The notes under the pieces are model-generated. The model was not told the origin of the DNA, did not search any database, and worked only from the letters and a program-made list of their open reading frames with translations. Below, in pieces: positions 8,173 through 16,799 of a DNA stretch of 46,366 bases. Source of the stretch: an uncultured Clostridia bacterium (GTDB lineage Bacteria; Bacillota; Clostridia; TANB77; CAG-508). A program made the translations under genes and the position numbers. Position 1 is the stretch's first letter; the number at the start of each line of letters is the position of its first letter. The stretch spans positions 1-46,366 of the forward strand of contig CAKPKI010000002.1 in NCBI GenBank assembly GCA_934167135.1. The letters are read 5' to 3'.

Positions 8173-9546
8173 CTATAGTTTTTGACAAATTTCAAAAAAT
8201 TTCATTCCATTTGATGCTTTTACCAAAACAACATCACCTTTTTTTAATTCTTGAGATAACTTTTCCACAATTTGTTCATTATTGTTCATAAAACATGTTT
8301 CTATTTTACTGTTTTTATTAACTTCATCTATTATATACTTTGCATTTTCACCTGTACAAATTAATAAATCTATATTATTTTTTATTATTTCTCTTCCAAC
8401 TTTTCTATGAAGTTCTTCTGAATATTCTCCAAGTTCAAACATATCTCCTAATACTGCAATTTTTCTTTCACCTGTATGATTAGCCAAAAATTCTAAACTG
8501 ACTTTCATAGATTCATAACTTGCATTATATGCATCATTTATAATTATTGCACCATTTTCTAATTTTTTTATATCCATTCTTTTTTTAGTTAATTCAAAAC
8601 TTTCTATTCCATACTGAATTTTTTCGTTCGATAATTTCAATATTTTTCCAACAGTCACTGCACATAATGCATTATATATAAAATGTTCTCCTCCTACAGG
8701 TACTTTTATTTTTGTAATTTCAGAATCAGTTAATATGTCAAACTCACTGCTTTCTTCATGAGTTTTTAAGTTTCCACCCATAACTTCACTTTTATTTTTT
8801 ATTCCAAATGTATGTATTTCTATTTTTTTATTATCTTTGTTTTTTTCATACCAATCATTTAATAAGTCATTGTCATTGTTAATAATTATTTTAGGAATAT
8901 CCATTCCTTCTAATATCTCTAATTTGGCTTTTAGTATATTTTCCCTTGAGCCCAAGTTCCCAATATGTGATGTTCCTATATTTGTAATAACTGCTAATGT
9001 AGGTTTTGCAATATTTGTTAATAAACTTATTTCTCCAAAATGATTCATTCCCATTTCAATAACTAATGCCTCATGGTCTTTTAATTTTAATATTGTTAAT
9101 GGTAATCCTATGTTATTATTGTTATTTCCTTCTGTCTTTAATGTTTTATAACTAGTATTAACTACACTTGCAATTATATCTTTTGTACTTGTTTTTCCCA
9201 CACTACCTGTGATTGCTATAACAGGTATATTATATAAACTTCTTTTATATTCAGCAATTTTGTATAATGCTTTTAGTGTATCTTCTACTTTTATAATTAT
9301 TTTATTTGAATATTTTTCCAGCTCATTTTTTGTAATTTCTACATTTTGAATAATTGCTACACTTGCACCATTATCAAATGCTTGCTTCCAAAATTGATTT
9401 CCATCAAATTTTTCTCCTTTTATTCCTATATAAACATCTCCTTGTTTTATTGTTCTTGTATCTTTTGAAAATTCTTCACAATCAGCTTGTTCATCTCCTA
9501 CAATCAATTCACCTTTTGTGACATTTAATATATCTTTTACCTTCAT
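8173..9546 (-). CDS. murF: UDP-N-acetylmuramoyl-tripeptide--D-alanyl-D-alanine ligase
   Basis: MurF completes the cytoplasmic peptidoglycan precursor by adding D-Ala-D-Ala to the UDP-MurNAc-tripeptide using ATP. The 457 residues match the family length. The N-terminal substrate domain has FSKDTRTIKQGDVYIGIKG (26-44). The ATP site AITGSVGKTSTKD begins at about 111. The central domain has NNNNNIGLPLT and the EMGMNHFGEI motif. The C-terminal domain has NDAYNASYESM and AVLGDMFELG. The ATG at 9546 follows GGAGGAAAAAT. The SASP terminator at 9618-9648 separates it from the upstream gene. Confidence 0.95.
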   Translation of the reverse strand: MKVKDILNVTKGELIVGDEQADCEEFSKDTRTIKQGDVYIGIKGEKFDGNQFWKQAFDNGASVAIIQNVEITKNELEKYSNKIIIKVEDTLKALYKIAEYKRSLYNIPVIAITGSVGKTSTKDIIASVVNTSYKTLKTEGNNNNNIGLPLTILKLKDHEALVIEMGMNHFGEISLLTNIAKPTLAVITNIGTSHIGNLGSRENILKAKLEILEGMDIPKIIINNDNDLLNDWYEKNKDNKKIEIHTFGIKNKSEVMGGNLKTHEESSEFDILTDSEITKIKVPVGGEHFIYNALCAVTVGKILKLSNEKIQYGIESFELTKKRMDIKKLENGAIIINDAYNASYESMKVSLEFLANHTGERKIAVLGDMFELGEYSEELHRKVGREIIKNNIDLLICTGENAKYIIDEVNKNSKIETCFMNNNEQIVEKLSQELKKGDVVLVKASNGMKFFEICQKL

Positions 9547-9617
9547 ATTTTTCCTCCATCTTGCTTGTTAATTTTTTCTATTATATTATACTTGTTATTT
9601 TTTTGCAATATAATAAT

Positions 9618-9648
9618 CGAGCTTAAATTAAATAATAATTTAAGCTCG
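9618..9648 (-). terminator. Intrinsic terminator after the SASP gene
   Basis: Perfect 12-bp arms (CGAGCTTAAATT at 9618-9629 and its complement at 9637-9648) enclose a 7-nt loop. The minus-strand sequence after it is U-rich but broken (GATTATTATATTG). It lies about 20 nt after the SASP stop and before murF. Confidence 0.65.
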
Positions 9649-9668
9649 ACTTTTGGCATATCCAAAAA

Positions 9669-9848
9669 CTATTTATTTTCAACAGCTCTATTTGCAATTT
9701 CTATAGCTTTTGAAACTATACTACCACATGTTTTAGAAGAAACATTTTCCCAACTTCCACCATCTTGTTTTACTTGATCATAAACACCTAATTCTTTTGC
9801 TATTTCTGTTCGTAAGTTTTCAGATATTAATTTGTTGTTTTTAGACAT
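9669..9848 (-). CDS. Small acid-soluble spore protein (alpha/beta SASP-like)
   Basis: This 59-residue protein resembles clostridial alpha/beta-type SASPs, which coat spore DNA in the forespore and shield it from damage. It has an N-terminal helix (ENLRTEIAKELGVYDQV), a central VSSKTCGSIVSKAIEIA segment that parallels the SSR-x-CG-x-VGG region of the family, and a short charged end. It is slightly divergent: the usual double glycine after CG is replaced by Ser-Ile-Val. I use the ATG at 9848 after AAAGGAG; a TTG six codons earlier overlaps that site. A single-gene unit is likely, given its terminator. Confidence 0.7.
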   Translation of the reverse strand: MSKNNKLISENLRTEIAKELGVYDQVKQDGGSWENVSSKTCGSIVSKAIEIANRAVENK

Positions 9849-10004
9849 TTTAGAATCTCCTTTCAAATTTATCTGTATTACGGACCGCTTTGAAAAAGTT
9901 ATTTAACCTTTTCACTATTTATTATATACAATATCAATCTTTTTATTTTGGAAATTTATTACATTTTATTTTTCAAGTTTTTTTATAACATTCATTTTTA
10001 GGAA

Positions 10005-11336
10005 CTATTCTGTAAGAGTTCCATTTGGAGTATTTGTAATAATTAAAACATCCTCTTCTTCTCCTGTTTCGGCATTAATATATGCATTAAAATCTATATC
10101 ATTTACTTTGCCCTTAAATTCATAACAAAACTTCTCGGTTTTCCACTGAGTAGGAATAATAGCCAAACCTCCACTTATAACATCAACTTTATCAGACAAT
10201 TTATTTCTAGCATCCTCTATCGAAATCTTAGTCGTAGGAATACTTCTTTCATAATGACAATTTAAGAAACCAGTAGTTTCAAGTCCAATTATTTCTCCAT
10301 TATCTAATGCAACTTTTACTTTTATTAAATCAGGATACATTATTACATTATTTTGAAAATATGCATAATTTATTGTAATAAAACCATTATCTTTTAAATA
10401 ATATGTTTCTTTCATATTCTCAAAACCTTTACTTGTAAGATATTCTTTTCCTTTTTGAACTGCTTCCTGTTCTGTTATTTTCTCTTCATCTACATTTCTA
10501 TCATAATTTAGAAATGCTACATGTCCACCTTTTTTTGAAATAGATATTCCTATAGTTTTATCATCATTTGTAGTCATTTCAAACCTATATACTGGTATAT
10601 CACCATTTTCTACATAACCATTACTTTTTGTATTTTTTATTTTATCTTTTCCAACAAATTCTTCAGCCTTTTGTTTTGCGGTTTCCTCATCAATTTCATC
10701 TCCAGTTAACCCTTTCTTTTCTGAACTAGTTATATGTTCAGAAAATGCTCCATCATAAATTAAACCAGTAAATTCATGAAAATTTTCTTCAACAACATCA
10801 AAAGTACTTATTTCCGTTATATCTGAGCCTTCTTCGTTTTTTATTAAGTCTGACCAATTTAATGTTCCATTATTTAATTCATCTGACATTTCGTTTAATG
10901 TATTTGACAGGTCATTTGCATAATTATATAATTCTTTTATTTTGTTTATATCATCTTCTGTTAAATCTGTACCTTCTATGTTTTTCCTTGATAGTGAATA
11001 ACTATATTCACTTACTTGGTTTAGAAATTTTTCTGTATTTTCCAACTCTTGGCTTTCTACTGGTAACATTCCCAAATATGCTTGGGCTAAATTTGCCTCT
11101 CTCCAAACCTGAGTTAAAATTTCTGCACCATGTTCTGCTGATTTTGATATCATGGATTTTGCTAAATATGTTTTTACATTTTGTACATATTCAACTACTT
11201 GATAAAATGCCATATTATAATCATTTTCTTTTGTTGTTGCATATGCTTTTTTCTGATTTAAAAAATTATATCCAAACACTATTGCAATAACTACCGCAAT
11301 AAATGTTAAAACCATCCAAATTTTACTTTTTTTCAT
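10005..11336 (-). CDS. ypeB: YpeB-like spore germination protein
   Basis: YpeB stabilises and controls the cortex-lytic enzyme SleB in spores. The product (443 residues from the second ATG, chosen for its spacing from AAGGAGG) has an N-terminal membrane anchor at about 5-24. A helical region follows, with the family's VWREANLAQAYLGMLP-type segment near 80-100. The C-terminal half holds PepSY-type repeats, seen as DEETAKQKAEEFVGKD, ITEQEAVQKGKEYLTSKG and ISIEDARNKLSDK. Length and domain order match YpeB. In many Bacillota ypeB follows sleB, but no sleB neighbour is present here. The gene is divergent from the glycosyltransferase at 11438. Confidence 0.85.
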   Translation of the reverse strand: MKKSKIWMVLTFIAVVIAIVFGYNFLNQKKAYATTKENDYNMAFYQVVEYVQNVKTYLAKSMISKSAEHGAEILTQVWREANLAQAYLGMLPVESQELENTEKFLNQVSEYSYSLSRKNIEGTDLTEDDINKIKELYNYANDLSNTLNEMSDELNNGTLNWSDLIKNEEGSDITEISTFDVVEENFHEFTGLIYDGAFSEHITSSEKKGLTGDEIDEETAKQKAEEFVGKDKIKNTKSNGYVENGDIPVYRFEMTTNDDKTIGISISKKGGHVAFLNYDRNVDEEKITEQEAVQKGKEYLTSKGFENMKETYYLKDNGFITINYAYFQNNVIMYPDLIKVKVALDNGEIIGLETTGFLNCHYERSIPTTKISIEDARNKLSDKVDVISGGLAIIPTQWKTEKFCYEFKGKVNDIDFNAYINAETGEEEDVLIITNTPNGTLTE

Positions 11337-11437
11337 CATAACCTCCTTCTTTTTAATATTTTGGTTTTTTTTTCAAAAAATATACAAATTATTTTTGGTT
11401 TATGATAAAATAAAAAAAATACTTTAAGGAGATTGAT

Positions 11438-12562
11438 ATGGAAAAAGTTATGATTTTTTATGCTTCTTATGGAGGAGGTCATTTAAGTGCCGCTCGTTCT
11501 ATAAAAGAATATATTGAAACAAATTATAAAAATATAGATATAAAATTAGTTGATTGTATGTACTATGTTAATAAGTTTTTTGATAAAATTACTACTACTG
11601 CATATTCAGAAATGGCAAAAAAAACTCCTCAAACATGGGGAAAATTATATTGGAATGCACAAACAGGACCTATTGCACAATTAAGTACTACATCAAACAA
11701 GCTTTTATCAATAAAATTAAATAAATTGTTAAAAAGTTTTAATCCAGATTTAATAATATCTACTCATCCATTTGCTTCAACAATGTGTGCATATTTAAAA
11801 AAACAAGGTAAATTAACCTCAAAACTTGCAACTATTTTAACAGACTATGCACCACATGATCAATGGATTGTATTTAATGAATATGTTGATTATTATTTTG
11901 TATCTCATGAAGAGATGAGAAAACAATTGTCTGATAAAGGGATTCCAAAACAAAAAATTTATGCCACAGGTATTCCGCTTTCAAATAAATTTTTATTAAA
12001 ATATGATAAATCTCAAATTTTAAAAAGCTTTGGTTTATCTCCAAATAAAAAAACAATTTTATTTTTCGGCGGTGGTGAATTTGGACTTGGCAAAACTCAA
12101 ACCTTTCGAATTTTTAAATCTTTTGTAAACTGTCACGAAAATATACAAATTGTAGCGATTTCTGGCAAAAACCAAAAAATGAAAGAAAATTTTGAGAATT
12201 TAGTTAAAGAACTTGGGAAACAGGATTCCGTAAAAATATTGGAATATACCGACAAAGTACCTCAATTAATGAGTATTTCTGATTTAGTTGTCACAAAACC
12301 GGGTGGGCTTACTACAACGGAAAGCCTAGCTTCTGGACTACCAATAGTAGTTATAAATCCAATTCCTGGACAGGAAGAAGAAAATGCTAATTATTTAGAA
12401 AAAAACAAAGTTGCTATCTGGATAAAAAAAGGTGACAATGTTGAGGATATTTTAAATAGTTTATTTTCAAACCCTGATAAAATGCAAGAAATGAAAATTA
12501 GAGCAAGACTAATATCTAAAAAGAATTCTACAAAAGACATTTGTAAAATTTTACTTGGTTAA
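11438..12562 (+). CDS. UgtP/MGDG-synthase-like glycosyltransferase (GT28)
   Basis: The 374-residue enzyme matches the diacylglycerol glycosyltransferase/MurG-like family that builds glycolipids on the inner membrane face. The N-terminus has YASYGGGHLSAARSIKEYI, the glycine-rich loop and His typical of MGDG synthases. The middle has DLIISTHPFAST and LTDYAPHDQW. The C-terminal nucleotide-sugar domain has LFFGGGEFGLGK, then VVTKPGGLTTTESLASGLP and PIPGQEEENANYL, the usual donor-binding segment. The start follows TTAAGGAGATTGAT. It is a lone plus-strand gene followed closely by a hairpin (12572-12607) and a 52-residue gene. The exact sugar donor and acceptor cannot be read from sequence. Confidence 0.85.
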   Translation: MEKVMIFYASYGGGHLSAARSIKEYIETNYKNIDIKLVDCMYYVNKFFDKITTTAYSEMAKKTPQTWGKLYWNAQTGPIAQLSTTSNKLLSIKLNKLLKSFNPDLIISTHPFASTMCAYLKKQGKLTSKLATILTDYAPHDQWIVFNEYVDYYFVSHEEMRKQLSDKGIPKQKIYATGIPLSNKFLLKYDKSQILKSFGLSPNKKTILFFGGGEFGLGKTQTFRIFKSFVNCHENIQIVAISGKNQKMKENFENLVKELGKQDSVKILEYTDKVPQLMSISDLVVTKPGGLTTTESLASGLPIVVINPIPGQEEENANYLEKNKVAIWIKKGDNVEDILNSLFSNPDKMQEMKIRARLISKKNSTKDICKILLG

Positions 12563-12571
12563 TCACATAAA

Positions 12572-12607
12572 AAAAGTCACTTCATAAAATATAAAGAGGT
12601 GACTTTT
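12572..12607 (+). promoter_or_regulatory. Hairpin covering the ribosome site of the 52-residue gene
   Basis: AAAAGTCAC (12572-12580) pairs perfectly with GTGACTTTT (12599-12607), whose 3' end touches the ATG at 12608. The right arm overlaps the ribosome site AGAGGTGA. The same structure could end the glycosyltransferase transcript weakly and lower translation of the small gene in read-through mRNA. Confidence 0.55.
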
Positions 12608-12766
12608 ATGGATTCCGCTAATTGTTCTGGTAGTAACTTAATAGCTCTTGCCAGTTCGCTTGCAATTATGATAAGTAATGAGTTTGGTACAGATAATCTA
12701 GATGTTTTAGCAGCTTTTTTCTCTGCACTAGGTGACAACCTTGCACTTATTTCTGCTTCTAAATAA
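12608..12766 (+). CDS. Small DUF6774-like protein (52 aa)
   Basis: This short gene encodes a hydrophobic helical protein beginning MDSANCSGSNLIALASSLA and containing LDVLAAFFSALGDNLALIS. The pattern of two helices ending in LGD-x-LA-x-I matches small clostridial proteins of the DUF6774 type as I recall them; the function is unknown. AAGAGGTGA precedes the ATG at good spacing. Its stop lies one base before the convergent recR stop. The family call rests on memory of the motif, but the good ribosome site and codon use support a real gene. Confidence 0.65.
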   Translation: MDSANCSGSNLIALASSLAIMISNEFGTDNLDVLAAFFSALGDNLALISASK

Positions 12767-12767
12767 T

Positions 12768-13367
12768 TTATAATTCCCTTCTACCTTCTAGAGCTTTAGT
12801 TAATGTAATTTCATCTGTATATTCTAAATCTCCACCTACTGGAATACCATGAGCAATTCTCGTCACTTTTATTCCCAATGGTTTTATTAATTTTGATAAA
12901 TACATTGCAGTTGCTTCACCTTCCACTCTTGGGTTTGTTGCAAGTATTACTTCTTTTACTTGTCCATCCATAAGACGAGCTAATAATTCTTTTATTTTTA
13001 TATCATCAGGGCCAACCCCATTCATAGGGGAAATTGAACCATGTAGAACATGATAAACGCCCCTAAATTCATGTGTTTTTTCCATTGCAATTATATCTCT
13101 TACATCTTCTACAACACATATTTCAGATTGGTCTCTTTTAGGATTTCCGCAGATTGGACAAGGATCTGTATCTGATATATTATAACATTTGCTACAATAT
13201 TTTAAATTTTTCTTTGCATTTACAATTGCAGAAATAAAATCATTTGTTTCACTTTCAGATGCATTTAATATATAAAATGCTAATCTTGCTGCCGTTTTAT
13301 TCCCTATGCTTGGTAGCTTTTCAAAACTTTGTATCAATCTTTCTATTGATGGTGAATACATTGACAT
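12768..13367 (-). CDS. recR: Recombination mediator protein RecR
   Basis: RecR works with RecF and RecO to load RecA at single-stranded gaps. The 199 residues match the family length. Features in order: helix-hairpin-helix (LPSIGNKTAARLAFYIL, about 18-34), a four-cysteine zinc finger (CSKCYNISDTDPCPIC, from about 57), the Toprim domain (ICVVEDVRDIIAMEKT, later TNPRVEGEATAMYL) and the C-terminal ITRIAHG-type segment with GIPVGGDLEYTD. The ATG at 13367 follows AGGAGA. It closes the dnaX-ybaB-recR operon. Confidence 0.97.
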   Translation of the reverse strand: MSMYSPSIERLIQSFEKLPSIGNKTAARLAFYILNASESETNDFISAIVNAKKNLKYCSKCYNISDTDPCPICGNPKRDQSEICVVEDVRDIIAMEKTHEFRGVYHVLHGSISPMNGVGPDDIKIKELLARLMDGQVKEVILATNPRVEGEATAMYLSKLIKPLGIKVTRIAHGIPVGGDLEYTDEITLTKALEGRREL

Positions 13368-13378
13368 TCTTTTTTCTC

Positions 13379-13720
13379 CTACATTAATCCTGGTATATTA
13401 TATTTTCCCATTGAAGCTGCTTGTGCATCGTCAACTTGTTTAAATGCTTGATTTAGGCAAGTAACAATTAAATCTTGTAACATTTCAACATCATCTGGGT
13501 CAACAACATCTTTTTCTAGTTTTAAACTTAATACTTGTTTTTGCCCATTAACAATAGTTTTTACTGCTCCTCCCCCAGCTGACGCTTCGAATTCTTTTTT
13601 AGCAAGTTCAGATTGATTTTTTTCTAAATCTGCTTGCATTTTTTTTGCTTCTTTCATTAAATTATTGATGTTCATTCCACCAAATCCTCCCATTCCTGGG
13701 AATCCTCCTCTTTTTGACAT
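13379..13720 (-). CDS. YbaB/EbfC nucleoid-associated protein
   Basis: This 113-residue protein belongs to the YbaB/EbfC family of small dimeric DNA-binding proteins usually encoded between dnaX and recR. After a glycine/methionine-rich start (GGFPGMGGFGGMN) comes the family helix NNLMKEAKKMQADLEKNQ. The beta sheet follows (EFEASAGGGAVKTIVNGQKQ, LSLKLEKDVVDPDDVEML), then a C-terminal helix. The ATG follows AGGAGGAAATCAAT. The stop is 12 nt before recR. Confidence 0.95.
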   Translation of the reverse strand: MSKRGGFPGMGGFGGMNINNLMKEAKKMQADLEKNQSELAKKEFEASAGGGAVKTIVNGQKQVLSLKLEKDVVDPDDVEMLQDLIVTCLNQAFKQVDDAQAASMGKYNIPGLM

Positions 13721-13732
13721 ATTGATTTCCTC

Positions 13733-15352
13733 CTATTCTATTACATTAAATGGTATGTCAAATTCATTTGCAAAATTTGACAACTCATTTTCTTCTGATA
13801 CATCTGTATTTTCTTGTGATTTTGTATCTATATATTTTATTTGCATTGTTTTTCCACATGCAATTGATACCTGTTTTGATATTTCTGTTTTATTTTCTGG
13901 GTTTTCTAAAACTGTTTTTCCAAAAGCTGTCATCCCCTTTGGAAATTCTATTCCTATTGTCATATCATTAATTTCAACTGCATTAGTTTCTAATAAATTC
14001 GTATATATCATTATTTTTCCTGTTTGTTTAAAATTGTCTACAACTGTATTCCAGTATTGTGCTGGTTTCTTGTTTTTTCCTATTCCCGAAATTTCATTAA
14101 TATTATTTGTTTTTGTATTAGTTACTGTATTTTTTTTTTGAGCAACATTTTGCATTCTATTAATTCCATTTTCAGCTCGAAGATAATTTTCTATTTTTTC
14201 TAGTCTTTCATATACTTCTCCTAAGTTTGTTTCTCTACTTATTTCATTATTTGAATTGTTATTATATGATGGTATTTCATTATCACATAAACTAATTATT
14301 CCTGCTTGAAATATTATTAATTTTTGTGTTGAGCTTTTCATGTCATTTTCTAGTTTTGATAATTCATTTATTAGTTTTATTGCTCTTTCTTTTGAAATCT
14401 CTTCTGACAATTTTTTCAAATTTTCATAATCTTCTTCATTGTACATTGTTAGTTTTTGACCTGTTTTTATCATTAAAATATCTTTTATATATTTTATGAT
14501 TTCCCAAAGTAGATTATTTAAATCTTTTCCTTCATCTAATACTTTTGTTATGGATTCCATTGCTTCATCTATATTATATTTTATTATTGCTTCTGTTATG
14601 CTATGAATATATGTGATTTTAGGAATTCCTACTAATTCTTTTATTTTATCTTCATCAATTTTGTTTTCTCCATCTTGTACACATCTTTCTAGTATTGATA
14701 AAGCATCTCTCATTGCACCTTCTGATAATGTTGCTATTATATTTAGTGCTTGTTTTGTAATTTCTATATTACTTTCTTTACATACTATTTCTAGTCTTTT
14801 TATAATATCTTCATTTGATATTCTTTTAAAATCAAACCTTTGACATCTTGAAAGTATTGTTGCTGGTAATTTTTGCGGTTCTGTAGTTGCTAAAATGAAT
14901 TTTACATGTTCTGGTGGTTCTTCAAGTGTTTTTAATAGTGCATTAAAAGCTCCCTGTGATAACATATGAACTTCATCTATTATATATACTCTATATTTTG
15001 CTTTTGTTGGTAAAAAATTTACTTCTTCTCTTATTGATCGTATATCTTCTACACTGTTATTAGATGCTGCATCCATTTCTACTATGTCTGTTAATGAACC
15101 ATTTAATGCCGATTTGCAAATTTCGCATTCATTACAAGGTTCTCCATCTTTTGGATTTAGACAATTTATTGCTCTGGCTAATACTTTTGCAGATGTTGTT
15201 TTTCCTGTTCCTCTTCCACCATTAAATAAATATGCATGTCCTACTCTATTTGCAATTATTTGGTTTTTTAATGTTCTTGTTATGTGTTCTTGACCTACCA
15301 TTTCCGCAAATGTTTGTGGTCTAAATTTTCTATAAAGAGCTGTGTACCCCAT
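13733..15352 (-). CDS. dnaX: DNA polymerase III subunits gamma/tau
   Basis: DnaX is the ATPase of the clamp loader. The 539-residue protein begins with YTALYRKFRPQTFAEMVGQE and has Walker A FNGGRGTGKTTSAKV at about 44-58. A zinc module (CLNPKDGEPCNECEIC) follows. Walker B is YIIDEVHMLS, and the sensor segment is LATTEPQKLPATILSRCQRF. Domain III reaches about 365, followed by a variable tau-like C-terminus. No programmed-frameshift slippery run is obvious. The ATG at 15352 follows AAAGGATG. It is the first gene of the dnaX-ybaB-recR operon, just downstream of the SRP RNA gene. Confidence 0.97.
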   Translation of the reverse strand: MGYTALYRKFRPQTFAEMVGQEHITRTLKNQIIANRVGHAYLFNGGRGTGKTTSAKVLARAINCLNPKDGEPCNECEICKSALNGSLTDIVEMDAASNNSVEDIRSIREEVNFLPTKAKYRVYIIDEVHMLSQGAFNALLKTLEEPPEHVKFILATTEPQKLPATILSRCQRFDFKRISNEDIIKRLEIVCKESNIEITKQALNIIATLSEGAMRDALSILERCVQDGENKIDEDKIKELVGIPKITYIHSITEAIIKYNIDEAMESITKVLDEGKDLNNLLWEIIKYIKDILMIKTGQKLTMYNEEDYENLKKLSEEISKERAIKLINELSKLENDMKSSTQKLIIFQAGIISLCDNEIPSYNNNSNNEISRETNLGEVYERLEKIENYLRAENGINRMQNVAQKKNTVTNTKTNNINEISGIGKNKKPAQYWNTVVDNFKQTGKIMIYTNLLETNAVEINDMTIGIEFPKGMTAFGKTVLENPENKTEISKQVSIACGKTMQIKYIDTKSQENTDVSEENELSNFANEFDIPFNVIE

Positions 15353-15384
15353 AATTTCACATCCTTTATAATTCCCTAAATTTT

Positions 15385-15528
15385 AAAAAATGGTGTGAAT
15401 ATCAATCTCTCTATGGAAAACAATTCTCACATAAAAGTATCTACTTATTGCTGCTTCCTCCCGGACCTGACAAGGTTCATAGGCTTCTATTGAGCTTGCT
15501 TTCCATACAGAGATTAATCTCATACCAC
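15385..15528 (-). ncRNA. ffs: Signal recognition particle RNA (small bacterial type)
   Basis: The minus strand holds the conserved SRP domain IV core: GAACCTTGTCAGGTCC followed by GGGAGGAAGCAGCAATAAG. The flanks pair in one long hairpin: AATCTCTGTATGGAAA near the 5' side with TTTCCATAGAGAGATT near the 3' side. The outer stem continues to GTGGTATGA and TTCACACC. A run of six U at 15385-15390 ends transcription. A promoter at 15534-15562 puts the likely 5' end at about 15528. The RNA is the scaffold for Ffh. Confidence 0.93.
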
Positions 15529-15533
15529 TATGT

Positions 15534-15562
15534 ATTATATACTCAAATTATTATTTTTGCAA
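15534..15562 (-). promoter_or_regulatory. Sigma-A promoter of the SRP RNA
   Basis: On the minus strand TTGCAA (15557-15562), a 17-bp spacer and TATAAT (15534-15539) lie six bases upstream of the predicted SRP RNA 5' end. Confidence 0.75.
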
Positions 15563-15572
15563 GTATTTTTAG

Positions 15573-16322
15573 TTAATTTTCTATTCTTTTAAAAATTATA
15601 TCATTGAAATCAGTTTTGTCTATTCCAACTGTTCCTTTTTCTATTATTTCGTCTGTTGGAATTTCAATACTAACTGGTGCTTGGTATTTTTTTCCACTTG
15701 TTAGATTTATAATAATATCAAAACTTAAAGTTGTTTGTAAATCTTCTTGTGTTATATTTGTTAATTTTAATAATTGACTATGGTCAATTTCTTCTGCATC
15801 TTGAGAAACATATTGTGAAATATTATTTATTGCATATCTAAAGGCAACAATTCCTCCTTGGTTTGATATTTTTTGTTCTTTTTTATTTGATTCTAAATCT
15901 CCTGTATATGTAATTTCCGTAATTTCGTTTTCTGTCTGATTTATAAACATTCTCTTTTCATCTTCTGCCTGAGCTGGTTTATAAAATTTGACTGTTCCTT
16001 TTTCTTTTGGCTTATTAACATTTATATTTTTTATATCTACAGATTGTATTAATTCTGTTTTTCCATATGATGAGTTTTTTTCAATGTAAATATATATGTC
16101 ATTATTTTCGTCTACATCAAAATTCCATTTTTCTTCAGCATTTTGACCTTCATTCCCTTCTACACTTTCAACTATAGATATTTTACTAATTTTAAAAGGC
16201 ATATTAGATTCTCCTTCTACTTGATACCTTAAAATTAACATTCCACCAACAGATAATATTGCAATAATTATTATAGTAATAATTAGGCTATGAAAAATTT
16301 TCTGTTTTAAATTTCTATACAT
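15573..16322 (-). CDS. Membrane-anchored hypothetical protein (249 aa)
   Basis: I do not recognise the family. One transmembrane helix (about 12-31, SLIITIIIIAILSVGGMLIL) anchors an extracellular domain of about 215 residues that looks all-beta, with short strands such as DIYIYIEKNSSYG, GTVKFYKPAQAE and GGIVAFRYAINNISQYV. The ATG at 16322 overlaps the tadA stop by 8 nt, so the two are translationally coupled. No cysteines or catalytic motif stand out. Confidence 0.7.
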   Translation of the reverse strand: MYRNLKQKIFHSLIITIIIIAILSVGGMLILRYQVEGESNMPFKISKISIVESVEGNEGQNAEEKWNFDVDENNDIYIYIEKNSSYGKTELIQSVDIKNINVNKPKEKGTVKFYKPAQAEDEKRMFINQTENEITEITYTGDLESNKKEQKISNQGGIVAFRYAINNISQYVSQDAEEIDHSQLLKLTNITQEDLQTTLSFDIIINLTSGKKYQAPVSIEIPTDEIIEKGTVGIDKTDFNDIIFKRIEN

Positions 16323-16791
16323 TTTTTCCTCCTCGTTTTAACTCTCTTAATTCTTTAAAAAACTTTTTCAGAGTTTCTTGGCATTCTTTTTCCATTATAC
16401 CTGTTTCTGATTCTACTTTATGATTAAATGTGTAATCTTTAAATAAATTTAAAACTGAACCGACTGCCCCTGTTTTTTCATCCATTGCTCCTATATATAC
16501 TTTTTTTATTCTTGAGTTTATTATTGCCCCAGCACACATTGAACATGGTTCTAACGTTACATACATTTCACAGTCAAGTAGCCTCCATGATTTTAGTTTT
16601 TGGCTTGCTTTTTGTATTGCTAATATTTCTGCATGTTTTGTTGTGTCTGTTTTTGTTTCTTTTTGATTATGTGCTTTTGCTATTATTTCTCCTTTTTTTA
16701 CTATTATAGCTCCTACTGGAACTTCTAATTTTTTATATGCTTTTTCTGCTTCTTTTAAAGCTTGTTTCATGTAATATTCTTTTTGTTCCAT
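16315..16791 (-). CDS. tadA: tRNA adenosine(34) deaminase TadA
   Basis: TadA converts A34 to inosine in tRNA-Arg(ACG), so that one tRNA reads CGU, CGC and CGA but not CGG. The 158-residue protein has the deaminase signature: HAEILAIQKA (His/Glu of the active site) and PCSMCAGAIINSRI (zinc-binding PCxxC). It starts YYMKQALKEAEKAYKKLEVP as usual. The ATG follows TTAGGAGAATAA. It sits between a kinase-like gene and a membrane protein in one minus-strand run. Its specificity is relevant to the CGG observation in this window. Confidence 0.93.
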   Translation of the reverse strand: MEQKEYYMKQALKEAEKAYKKLEVPVGAIIVKKGEIIAKAHNQKETKTDTTKHAEILAIQKASQKLKSWRLLDCEMYVTLEPCSMCAGAIINSRIKKVYIGAMDEKTGAVGSVLNLFKDYTFNHKVESETGIMEKECQETLKKFFKELRELKRGGKNV

Positions 16792-16799
16792 TTATTCTC

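Noticed and set aside
13733..15352. Programmed -1 frameshift in dnaX
   Set aside because: I found no A-rich slippery heptamer with a following stem at the expected place; the frame is intact over 539 codons.
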